A stretch of DNA of 64,000 bases from Paenibacillus lupini (GTDB taxonomy: Bacteria; Bacillota; Bacilli; Paenibacillales; Paenibacillaceae). Location of the stretch: the NCBI RefSeq assembly GCF_011761355.1, contig NZ_JAASRW010000006.1, positions 434,001-498,000 of the forward strand, given 5' to 3'. The notes below the pieces were generated by a model, which made no database searches, was not told the DNA's origin, and was given only the letters and a program-made list of their open reading frames with translations. Shown piece after piece: positions 1-8,487 of this stretch. How positions within the stretch are numbered: the first letter of the stretch is position 1; each line of letters begins with the position of its first letter. A program made the position numbers and the translations under genes.

Positions 1-65
1 TGGACCAGACTCGCGCGGGCCATATGGGCCTCGATTCTAAACGAAATGCAACAATACATGTAAAA

Positions 66-225
66 GTCCAGCTGATCAGCTGGAACTCTCAATAAAATGC
101 GAAAATGCAGGTAAATCCAAGCTAAGTATGCCTTCTAGGTGTAAAAGGCGAGATTTACCTGCATTTTTGCATCTGGACGACAGAGTCGCATTACTTTACG
201 AAAATAACCTGCACTTTTGCAGATG
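66..225. repeat. Palindrome and inverted repeat cluster
   Basis: Bases 67-84 form a perfect 18-base palindrome (TCCAGCTGATCAGCTGGA). It is followed by a long inverted repeat pairing 98-116 with 152-170 (TGCAGGTAAATC / GATTTACCTGCA at the core). GTCCAG at 66-71 can also close on CTGGAC at 173-178. A third related copy of ACCTGCAYTTTTGCA lies at 207-221. No gene is visible in 1-392, so this stretch holds only these structures plus the terminator and hairpin listed separately. Function unknown. Confidence 0.6.
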
Positions 226-261
226 ATAAATCTTGTTCCTGGCGACAGCCCAGGAACACAT

Positions 262-291
262 AAAAAAGCCTGCTGAAGACACTCAGCAGGC
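262..291 (-). terminator. Terminator of the abfA-arsR operon
   Basis: GCCTGCTGA (268-276) pairs with TCAGCAGGC (283-291). Read on the minus strand, the stem is followed by a run of T (bases 262-267). It lies about 100 bases beyond the stop of the ArsR-type gene. Confidence 0.85.
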
Positions 292-333
292 CTAAACTGC
301 CCTCCCCAATAGGGCGAGCAACTTTGGAGCGAA

Positions 334-383
334 GTAAGTGAATGTTCTGGAGAAGCGGAGCGATCGGAAGAATATTCACTTAC
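334..383 (+). repeat. Hairpin repeat family, copy 1 (mini form)
   Basis: Arms 334-348 and 369-383 pair over 15 bases (one G-T wobble). They enclose GGAGAAGCG-GAGCGATCGGA, which are exactly the conserved left and right strands of the five longer copies elsewhere in the window. The internal hairpin is absent. It is intergenic, just beyond the stop of the ArsR-type gene. Confidence 0.75.
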
Positions 384-392
384 GCAGCGACA

Positions 393-1322
393 CTACAATG
401 CGAGCCCTTCCACATAGTGTACACGGAAAATCATATCCTGATTGTAGTTGCCGAAGCCTTTGCCGAATAACGTTAGGCCGCCGACGTGGACGGCATTGTC
501 TTCGACGGCGAGACGGAACACCCATTGATTGCGGTTAAGCTCGATTTGATCGATACCGATCTCCGAAATTTTTTGACCATCGATATAGGTGCCGTTCTTC
601 TGGACGCGGATGATCTTGAGCAGACCATATTGATTGACAAAGTCCTGCCACCATGCCGGCGTATACTTGCCTTTCACATCGCCATAATCCCCGGGACTTG
701 TCCACATTCCGATACGGACACCATTCAAGGTAAATACAATATCCGATGGCCAGTTCTCGTTGTAACCTGGTGCCTCCGAGCTGATCTCAAGAACGATCTC
801 CAGCTCTTCCGGACGCTGGCCAGGCAATAAGTAATTCGGGATTTTGTACTCCACATACCCTTTGCCAAACCATAGAATTCCGGCATTCATCCGCTCCGGT
901 TCAATAAAATATCGCGGATCATCGAATTGACCGATGACCTTCTCCGTGGTGGCAATACCGCAGGTCGGATGGACTTCAAACTCGGTATAATGCCCAATGG
1001 GAATGCTGATCTCATGCGTTTTCTTCGGAATAAATCCAGTCTGAGGCAGATCAATCTGAATGCGGGAGGCGGAAATCTCGCAAATCTTATGAGTCCCTCC
1101 CTGCTTTCTAATCATCTTCGTCTGGATAAGTCCGGCCTGCTCCAGCTTACGAACATGCATCGTCACGATCGCGCTGCTTAATCCAAGCGAGGCTGCGAGC
1201 TCCTTCACGTTCATCGGCTCAGGTGCTGCTGCGAGCAGATCCAGAATATTTAATCGTACAGGACTAGCCAAAGCTTCATATAGGGGAAGCCAGGCATGGT
1301 CTGTATCGGCTTTGATTAGCAT
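393..1322 (-). CDS. ArsR-type winged-helix regulator with C-terminal sensor-like domain
   Basis: 309 residues. Residues about 10-85 form an ArsR-like winged helix (EALASPVRLNILDLL, then a recognition segment LGLSSAIVTMHVRKLEQAGLI). The remaining roughly 200 residues look like a beta-rich domain (PGYNENWPSDIVFTLNGVRIG) rather than the metal sites of classical ArsR proteins; no metal-binding CxC motif is seen. It starts 13 bases after the abfA stop, so the two are surely cotranscribed. I infer that it controls abfA or a related pentose gene in response to a sugar ligand; the ligand is not evident. The fold of the C-terminal domain is a guess from composition. Confidence 0.8.
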   Translation of the reverse strand: MLIKADTDHAWLPLYEALASPVRLNILDLLAAAPEPMNVKELAASLGLSSAIVTMHVRKLEQAGLIQTKMIRKQGGTHKICEISASRIQIDLPQTGFIPKKTHEISIPIGHYTEFEVHPTCGIATTEKVIGQFDDPRYFIEPERMNAGILWFGKGYVEYKIPNYLLPGQRPEELEIVLEISSEAPGYNENWPSDIVFTLNGVRIGMWTSPGDYGDVKGKYTPAWWQDFVNQYGLLKIIRVQKNGTYIDGQKISEIGIDQIELNRNQWVFRLAVEDNAVHVGGLTLFGKGFGNYNQDMIFRVHYVEGLAL

Positions 1323-1335
1323 GTTTCACATCCTG

Positions 1336-2847
1336 CTATTGAAGTTTGATACGAATAACGTTCCAGGAAGCTTTACCAAGCGAAGTTTCGATAGTACCAT
1401 TTTGTTCAAGCTTCGCAGTGCCATTCGTATGCGGCTTCACATTGTCTGGATTAGCTGCTGTGTTAACAGCCTGCAAATCATCATTCTCGAGGACAATATG
1501 CTCGATCACCCGGAAAGCGCCAAAGCTGCGAAGATCAATCTCGAAGTTATGGGCATTCTCAAGGTCACGGTTTACCGCAAATACAGTTACCTCTCCATGC
1601 TCCTCATTATGGACTGCTACTGCTTCCACGTAAGGAACATCTGTATAATCCTTCGAATCATATTTATCCGACTTCAGTAGAGGCACAAGCACGGTACCGC
1701 GGCCAAATACACTTGCATGCATGTATGGATAGTAGATCGTCTGCTTCCATGCTGCTCCGCCGTTCTCAGTCATAATTGGTGCAATAACGTTTACGAGCTG
1801 AGCAATACATGCCATTTTCACACGGTCAGCACGTTTCAGAAGGCTAATCAGCATACAGCCAACAACAAGCGCATCTTCATGTGTATAAATATCTTCAAGC
1901 TGCGGCGGCGCAATGGACCATGGTTCGATTTTGCGATCGCTCTCATTGGAGTGGAACCAGACATTCCATTCATCGAAGCTCAGGTTAATGTTCTTCTTGC
2001 TCCGTTTCTTCGCTTTTACAAAATCAGCCGTAGAGATCACTGTCTGAATGAACGAGTCCATGCCCATAGATTGGGCGAGGAAGTTGGCCGTATCTTTGTC
2101 TCTATTGCCATAATACTGATGAAGGGAGATGTAATCAACGTTATCGTAAGTCAAATCCAGCACCGTAGCTTCCCAATCCGGGAAGGTAGGCATGCCAAGC
2201 GCCGAGCTTCCGCAGGCTACCAGTTCAATCGTTGGGTCTACCCAGCGCATCACTTTCGCGGTTTCATTGGCAATGCGGCCATATTCCACAGCTGTCTTCG
2301 CACCAATCTGCCAAGGACCGTCCATTTCGTTGCCAAGGCACCAGGTTTTCACGTTATGAGGATCTTTATAGCCATGTTTAATACGCAGATCCGACCAATA
2401 AGAGCCGGAGGCATGATTGGAATATTCAATTAGATTGCGGGCGTCTTCAACGCCGCGTGTTCCGAGGTTGACGGCCATCATCGCATCTGTATTTGCTTTT
2501 TTACACCAGTCTACGAATTCATTAAAGCCTACCAGATTCGGCTCAATCGTACGCCATGCCAGTTCCAGGCGTCTTGGGCGATCCGCTATCGGACCAACTC
2601 CATCCTCCCAGTTGTAACCGGATACAAAGTTGCCTCCAGGGTAACGAACGATTGGTACATTTAAGCCTTTTACAAGCTCAAGTACATCGGAACGGAAACC
2701 TTGCTCATCTGCTGATGGATGCTCTGGTTCATAAATACCGCCGTAAACAGCACGGCCCAGATGCTCAATAAAAGAGCCATAAATTCGTTTATCTACTTCT
2801 CCAACAATAAAATCTTTGTCTACGATCATTTTTGCTTTGTTCGCCAT
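1336..2847 (-). CDS. abfA: Alpha-L-arabinofuranosidase, GH51
   Basis: 503 residues, the usual length for intracellular GH51 enzymes that release terminal arabinofuranose from arabinan and arabinoxylan oligosaccharides. The N-terminus (GSFIEHLGRAVYGGIYEP) is typical of the family. The acid/base glutamate is E174 in CLGNEMDGPWQ and the nucleophile is E293 in SFDEWNVWFH. There is no signal peptide, so it acts in the cytoplasm on imported oligomers. A GAGGTGATT ribosome site lies just upstream of the ATG. It is first in a two-gene operon with the ArsR-type regulator and sits close to the galactanase locus, which fits joint use of type I arabinogalactan. Confidence 0.95.
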   Translation of the reverse strand: MANKAKMIVDKDFIVGEVDKRIYGSFIEHLGRAVYGGIYEPEHPSADEQGFRSDVLELVKGLNVPIVRYPGGNFVSGYNWEDGVGPIADRPRRLELAWRTIEPNLVGFNEFVDWCKKANTDAMMAVNLGTRGVEDARNLIEYSNHASGSYWSDLRIKHGYKDPHNVKTWCLGNEMDGPWQIGAKTAVEYGRIANETAKVMRWVDPTIELVACGSSALGMPTFPDWEATVLDLTYDNVDYISLHQYYGNRDKDTANFLAQSMGMDSFIQTVISTADFVKAKKRSKKNINLSFDEWNVWFHSNESDRKIEPWSIAPPQLEDIYTHEDALVVGCMLISLLKRADRVKMACIAQLVNVIAPIMTENGGAAWKQTIYYPYMHASVFGRGTVLVPLLKSDKYDSKDYTDVPYVEAVAVHNEEHGEVTVFAVNRDLENAHNFEIDLRSFGAFRVIEHIVLENDDLQAVNTAANPDNVKPHTNGTAKLEQNGTIETSLGKASWNVIRIKLQ

Positions 2848-3107
2848 AAAAGAATCACCTCATAAAGGATTGGATGTAAGGAAGAATATCCTTATTAAAC
2901 AACAGCTCATGCAATAATTCAATAGCGAATTCAGATATAGATGAATTAATATATTTATTAATTATTAAACGGAAACGTTCCTTTTCATTCCTTAAATACC
3001 CATTATTAAGAAGTTCTTTGTTGAGTCCCCCGCGTATTTCGACTAAACTGGAATCAGAAGGTAATTTTTTGAATGCTTCACCATTTATTGCAGGAGATGA
3101 AATACGT

Positions 3108-3947
3108 ATGCCCAGCAAAATTCGCTCATTGGATGATGCAGCCGGACATGTCATACAGCTATTGGCCCGATTTCTTCCGATCGATACTCTTTTCATCGCG
3201 ATCCAAGAAGGCTCAACACATCGGATTGTACAAGCCCATAACCGCGGAGATTCACTCGTACAAGCCGGAATGACCTTCCGATCAGATGTCAGCACGATCA
3301 TTGGACAACGTTCCTATCTTGCCATCCCCATCACTACAAGCGAGTGTGTCGTTAATGGCGGTATTTACTTGGTTGACAGGGACACCTTGTCCCTAAGTGA
3401 TGACGAACTTACGATTCTGAATTCAATGGCTGCGCTTCTTAGTTATACCATTGATTTGGAATATGCGACGGTTACCGATAGTCTGACAGGTTTATATAAC
3501 CGAAGATTTCTAGATGAATTATTTGAACGTAATAACGATGCTCCACTTGGTGTCATGTTCATCGATCTTAATGATTTTAAGCGGATAAATGATAAGTATG
3601 GTCATGAATTTGGAGATTTGCTGCTCATCGAAATTGCCAAACGGCTCAAACAGCAAATCCGTCAGAGCGATCGAATTGTTCGCTATGGCGGTGATGAGTT
3701 TATCATCTGCTTCCAGAACTTAAGCGAGGACAACGGCGTTCGAGCCGTGCAGGAGAAGATTAATGCCTCTTTCCTAGATCCTTTCGTTATTAGCGGGCAG
3801 CCCGTCCAAATATCTGCCAGCATTGGAGTCAGCTCTAATCAAGGAAGATATGCCAGCCTTAAGCAGCTTATTATGGATGCCGATCAAGCGATGTACCACA
3901 TGAAAAACACAAGAAAAAACCTTGAAGCCAACAATGCCTCAATTTAG
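3108..3947 (+). CDS. GAF-domain diguanylate cyclase
   Basis: About 279 residues from the ATG at 3108, which has AGGAG 11 bases upstream. The frame stays open back to a TTG at 3018, which would add 30 residues but has a poor ribosome site. An N-terminal GAF-like sensor (about 1-120) leads to a GGDEF domain beginning at TDSLTGLYNRRFLDELF. The active motif GGDEF is intact in RYGGDEFIICF, and an RxxD inhibitory site (RQSD) lies five residues before it, so a working, product-inhibited c-di-GMP synthase is expected. It is soluble and not in an operon. The 3' end overlaps a bidirectional terminator. Confidence 0.9.
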   Translation: MPSKIRSLDDAAGHVIQLLARFLPIDTLFIAIQEGSTHRIVQAHNRGDSLVQAGMTFRSDVSTIIGQRSYLAIPITTSECVVNGGIYLVDRDTLSLSDDELTILNSMAALLSYTIDLEYATVTDSLTGLYNRRFLDELFERNNDAPLGVMFIDLNDFKRINDKYGHEFGDLLLIEIAKRLKQQIRQSDRIVRYGGDEFIICFQNLSEDNGVRAVQEKINASFLDPFVISGQPVQISASIGVSSNQGRYASLKQLIMDADQAMYHMKNTRKNLEANNASI

Positions 3948-3971
3948 GCGCTGTAACTTCAAGGTTTTTTT
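3918..3971. terminator. Bidirectional terminator, GGDEF gene / TSUP gene
   Basis: AACCTTGAAG (3918-3927) pairs with CTTCAAGGTT (3957-3966). There are T runs on both strands (3965-3971 on plus, 3913-3919 on minus), serving the two convergent genes. The left arm lies inside the end of the cyclase gene. Confidence 0.8.
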
Positions 3972-3973
3972 GT

Positions 3974-4702
3974 TTATCCGATAATGCCGTTAATAGCCGT
4001 CCAGATCCCTGTAACCAATATGAGCCATAATGCGATTGTTTTGAACAGCCGTTCATTGAATCTTCCGACTGCCTTAATACCAATCAGGACACCAATAATC
4101 ATTGCTGGAACAGCCCATCCGATGGTTTGCATAGACGCCTCGTTAAGCAGTCCTTCATACACATAAGTCCCCACCGTAATAATATTCAGAATGAGACCAT
4201 AAGCCGTAATATTGGCCCGGAATGTCATCTTATCAGCACCTTGGTTGGTCAAAAAGAGAGCTACGGGTGGCCCGCTCATTGAAATGCTCCCGTTCAGAAA
4301 ACCACTTACTGCGCCAATAGGCACATACGCCATACGACCAAGCGGAAAAGACTTGTCGCTCAGCATGAGCATGGATACGACTGCAACTAGCAGGCCCGCT
4401 CCAAGCTTTAACGCACTAGCGGAAACATATAGCAGAGCATAAGTTCCAAACGGTGCCGCAATTAGACTTGCGATCAGAAGCGGCCAAATCTGCTTCATTC
4501 GAACATGCTGCCGGCAGCTATAGAGCACAGCAATATTCGTCATCAGACTTAATACAACGACAACTGGAACAGCCTGCTGCATTGGGATCAGCTTCACGAG
4601 CAGCGGCACTGAGATTAGCGCGAAACCGAAGCTCGTGAGCCCTTGAACAAAACCTGCAAGAAGGACAATCATAAATACAAATACAATTTGATCAACATCC
4701 AT
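3974..4702 (-). CDS. TSUP family membrane permease (TauE/SafE type)
   Basis: 242 residues, almost entirely hydrophobic, with about seven to eight membrane segments. The N-terminal signature GFVQGLTSFGFALISVPLL and the repeat-like GAVSGFLNGSISMSGPPVALFL are typical of sulfite exporter TauE/SafE proteins, which move sulfur-containing or small organic anions. It begins 22 bases after the galactanase stop with its own AGGAG site, so it is probably read from the galactanase transcript. The substrate cannot be inferred. Its linkage to a galactan gene is odd and may be incidental. Confidence 0.88.
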   Translation of the reverse strand: MDVDQIVFVFMIVLLAGFVQGLTSFGFALISVPLLVKLIPMQQAVPVVVVLSLMTNIAVLYSCRQHVRMKQIWPLLIASLIAAPFGTYALLYVSASALKLGAGLLVAVVSMLMLSDKSFPLGRMAYVPIGAVSGFLNGSISMSGPPVALFLTNQGADKMTFRANITAYGLILNIITVGTYVYEGLLNEASMQTIGWAVPAMIIGVLIGIKAVGRFNERLFKTIALWLILVTGIWTAINGIIG

Positions 4703-4724
4703 AATACCGGTAAAACTCCTTTGC

Positions 4725-7700
4725 CTATTTCAGCAAGCGATACACCACTTCTGCTGCTTCTGCACGAGTCATCGATGCAGCTGGTGCAAACCGATCACCA
4801 CTGCGGCCCTTCAGCAGCCCTTGCTCGTATGCCCATTGTACAGAAGGCAATGCCGATGTTGCAATGAACGTTTTATCCGAGAAGGGAAGCTCTGTACCAA
4901 ATGCAGCTCCAGTACCGTTATGGGCAATCGCATAAGCTTTTGCCAGAATAACAGCCATCTCTTGACGAGTAATTGGTGCATACGGCGCGAACAGCTCCGA
5001 AGTGCGGCCTTGAATAAGTCCCGCTTCATGTGCAGCAGACACTGCCTCTGCATACCACGCCGAAGCCGGTACATCGCTGAAGTGAAGCGAATGATCAGCG
5101 CTGCTTGTAAGCTTCAATGCACGAACAAGGATAGCGGTAAATTCCGCACGGGTGATTTCTCGTTCCGGTTCAAAGTTAGAATCCGAAATACCATTTACAA
5201 TCTGCTTGGCAGAAAGAGAAGTGATAGATGGTGCAGCCCAGTGGCTACCCGGCACATCCTTATAAGACTTGTTTACTTCGAGCAGTCCATAGTTGCTGAA
5301 ATGGTCGACAGAAGCTTCCCAGACGCCATTAACCAATTGTCCTCCAACATAATGAATGGTGCCGTCTTCAGCAATATAATAAACACCTGTCAGATCAGCA
5401 TTGCTGGTTACGGCTTGCTTCAGCTTGAGAGTTAACGGAGTTGAAAAAGCAGAAAGCTTCTCCACATTGCCAGCCGCATCAGTAACAGATAACTCAAAGT
5501 TATAGATGGTGCCTAGTGTACGAGCATCTACACCATCGCTGTCCATTAATTGATCCGCAGCCTCCCCCGTTACCGGGACAAAGCTTACCGTAAGCTTGCT
5601 GCCTGCTTCTGTCTTTAATTTACCTAGCAGCTCGGCTATTACTTCAGAAGGAATCGTGAGAGACAAATCACCTGCGGAAAGTGTGATTGGAGCCTTCTTC
5701 AAAGAATCAAAAGAATCAGAAGAAAGAATCGCTGTTGTTGTACCTGCCGGCAAGGTAACGGAGTATCCGCCCTTCCCGTCCGATGTCAATTGCGTTCGAC
5801 TAATAGCAGCTATACCGTTATTGCTTGCAGCCCCGCTGTTGCCATTGCTGCTATTACCGTTACCGTTGCCATTTCCATCACCATCACCATCGGAAGGTAG
5901 ATTGCCTACTCTTACAAGGGAGACATCATCCATGTAGCCCCATGCTCCAGCAGGAGCATCTACATCAAATCCGATGGTCACTTTGCCATCTCTTACTTCA
6001 ATATTGCCGACCGTATACGAATGCCAATCATTCCAGCCTGTATTCACCATATCAGTGCTGAAGGTCTTCTCACCGGACTTCGCGAATAGTGCAATCTTCT
6101 GCGTATCATATACACCACCGGAAGCTGATGCATTCAGCTCATAAATACCATTTTCGAGATCTTCGATCGTTTGTGCAATTGTATAAGTAAATGCTGTGCC
6201 AAACCAATAATTAAGTGCATAATCACCAGATTTGGCATTCGCGGCGTTATTCTCAGCCTTTGCCGCTCCCTTCTCTCCTGTAACCTCCCAAGGCGTAAGA
6301 GCATCGCTCTCAAAGCCCGGGTTTTGCACGACATTAACTGCCGCTGCCTCTACCTTCACCAGCTCAATTTTGTCGAAATACCCCCACGCATTAGCTGGTC
6401 CGTTCACATTAATACCTACCTTGACCTGACCATCAGTAACTTGAATATCTCCAACTGTATACTGCTTCCAAACATTATAGCCAGCATTCGTGATGGGAGT
6501 ACTGTATGTCTGACCCCCCGTTTCTGCAGATAGTGTAATGACCTGCTCATCATACACACCACCGGAAGCATACGCCCTCAGCTCATATTTTCCGTTCTCA
6601 AGGCCTGTAACCGTCTGCGATACTTGATAAGCAAAAGCCGAGCCCGACCAATAATTTAAGGAATATTCGCCAGCCTTAGCATTGCCTGCATTTTGGTCAA
6701 TCTTCACTGCTCCAACATCACCTGTTACTGACCAATTGTCCAAAGTACCACTCTCAAAGCTGCCGTCATGGATCAGATTTGGATTACCTGTAACCGTGAT
6801 TTCGATTGAGGTACGAAGATCTGTGCCTGCAACATCACCTTGAACAGTAAACGTCCCCGGCGTATTTAGCAGTTCAGCGTTATAGGAATCCCATTCAACT
6901 GATTTAGCTAAAATTGTCCCTTCGTTATAAAGCACCTTCGTATCTGCCGGCAGTACCAACGAATCTCCTGCTGCTAGTGTCACCGGTGTTGCCGGATAGA
7001 CGAGAATCGGATCTACGCTAGTGATGCTGCCAGGCTCATATTGGAAGGCATCCAGCGACGCCAGAGCATTACCGTTATAATCAAACATCGCCTGATTCTC
7101 CCAAGCGTTGCCTTCACCTTGCTTCCAGCCTATACCAGGCAGCCAAGCCGGTTCCCAGTAAAATACGCCAAGACCAAGGCCATTCTGCACATGAGCAACC
7201 GTGTTAAGCACTGTCTCGGTTACGAGTTTCTGATTCTCGACCGACGCTTCAAAACCAACCAGCTTGGTCTCATTCTCTCCGACCGTATTCGGGTGATCAT
7301 CACCGTTCTCAATTGTATTCGGATATGAGGTTTCCGCGACGACAATTTGCTTGCCGTATCTTGCTGCTACATCATCCATATTGGATTTAAGCTGCTGGAA
7401 AGAACCATGCCAGAACGGATAATACGACATGCCAATCACATCATAATCTACTCCACGCGTTGTCATCGCATCAAAAAAACTGCGAAACTTACTGTTGTTG
7501 CCGCCTTCCGCCAAGTGAAGCATAATTTGAGTCGTTTGGCCGTCCGGTGTCGTATCCCGTACCGCTTTAGCGCCCTCTTTAATCAGCTCAGCCAGATTAT
7601 CCATATTAGAGGTTGATCCATCTGGCAGCAGCATGCCGCTGTTAATCTCGTTGCCGATCTGCACCATATCCGGATAAGCATCCGCAGCTGCCAGATCGCT

Positions 7701-8179
7701 CATGACATCTTCCGTATAGTCATACACTGCTGTCTTCAAATCTGCAAAGCTGAGATCCTTCCAAGCCGCAGGCTTCACCTGCTGTCCCGGGTCTGCCCAG
7801 AAGTCAGAATAATGGAAGTCAAGCAGCAGCTTCATCCCCGCATCCTTCACCCGTTCCGCCATGCCAGCACATGTGCCTTATCGTTGTAGCCATCGGCTTG
7901 CTCCGGATCATTCCAAAGACGCAGCCGAACATAGTTGACGCCGTGATTTTTCATAATCATCAGCAGATCCTGCTCGATCCCCTCATCGTAAAACTTCACA
8001 TGCTGATCTTCGAGCGCCTGCAGCGTCGAAATATCGACCCCTTTAATAAAAGTATCCGGATCAGATAAAGTCTCCGTAGCCGCCGCTGCTTGCTTGGCCG
8101 GTCCAATCGCCAACAAAGATGTAAGCGCTAACGTAAATGTGAAAAATAAAAGAATGCCTTTACGTACCATTCGTTTCAT
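4725..8179 (-). pseudogene. SLH-anchored GH53 endo-beta-1,4-galactanase, frameshifted
   Basis: Two abutting frames (8179-7847 and 7862-4725) together encode one protein of about 1150 residues; one base appears to be missing near 7863, between HVLA and MAERVKDAG. Order: signal peptide (1-34, ending KQAAAA), GH53 barrel with acid/base Glu in MVQIGNEINSG and nucleophile Glu in IVVAETSYP, an Ig-like segment (TSVDPILVYPATPVTL), two related carbohydrate-binding modules (both of form W..TG..GA.K...NA.NAK.G.Y.LNYW, like CBM61), an Asn/Gly linker, a beta-rich domain, and three SLH repeats for cell-wall anchoring. It would cut type I galactan at the surface. Apart from the shift the frame is intact over 1000 codons, so a sequencing error or very recent mutation is likely. 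Confidence 0.88.
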
Positions 8180-8187
8180 TATTTTTC

Positions 8188-8260
8188 CTCCTAAAAAGAA
8201 TTGTCACTTTATATGGCCAAGTCCTAGGCTATGTTGTGGTGATTCTTACTTCGTAAGCAT
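8188..8260 (-). promoter_or_regulatory. Hairpin leader before the galactanase gene (module copy A)
   Basis: On the minus strand this reads ATGCTTACGAAGTAAGAAT, then CACCAC, a spacer with GGCCATAT, GTGAC, and ATTCTTTTTAGGAGG with the Shine-Dalgarno of the galactanase gene. AAGAAT and ATTCTT can pair and place the ribosome site at the foot of the hairpin. A closely related module precedes the second permease gene (11053-11122). It could be an attenuator, RNA-processing site or stabiliser. Confidence 0.55.
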
Positions 8261-8275
8261 TAGCCCTTTTTGGTT

Positions 8276-8301
8276 AAAAAAAAGGGGAGACTTTTGTCTC
8301 C
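8276..8301 (-). terminator. Terminator between binding-protein gene and galactanase
   Basis: On the minus strand GGAGAC, a loop of four A, then GTCTCC is followed by CC and eight T (8276-8283). It lies downstream of the solute-binding protein gene and upstream of the galactanase leader, so galactanase expression needs readthrough or its own promoter. Confidence 0.75.
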
Positions 8302-8336
8302 ACCAAAGGCTGTGAAAATATATCATATGAGAATGT

Positions 8337-8471
8337 TTTTACGTAAGGAGAAGGGGTATCCACTGAGGAGCGTGAGCGTCCGCCTTTGTCTGCAGGAAAA
8401 AACATCTGAATGTTATTCAAATTTCCTGCAGACAACCGCGGCCGAAGGGGATACCCCGTTCCGTCGTAAAA
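8337..8471 (+). repeat. Hairpin repeat family, copy 2
   Basis: The outer stem pairs TTTTACG (8337-8343) with CGTAAAA (8465-8471) and GGGGTATCC (8353-8361) with GGATACCCC (8449-8457). The inner 14-base perfect stem is 8386-8399 with 8422-8435. Conserved strands are GAGGAGCGTGAGCGTCCGCC on the left and CAACCGCGGCCGAAGG on the right. It lies between the binding-protein and galactanase genes. Confidence 0.85.
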
Positions 8472-8487
8472 CTCTATTCTCTTCTAA

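Noticed and set aside
2990..3107. Upstream start (TTG 3018) of the GAF-GGDEF protein
   Set aside because: Weak ribosome site and AT-rich codons; the ATG at 3108 has a better AGGAG. Kept as a stated alternative only.
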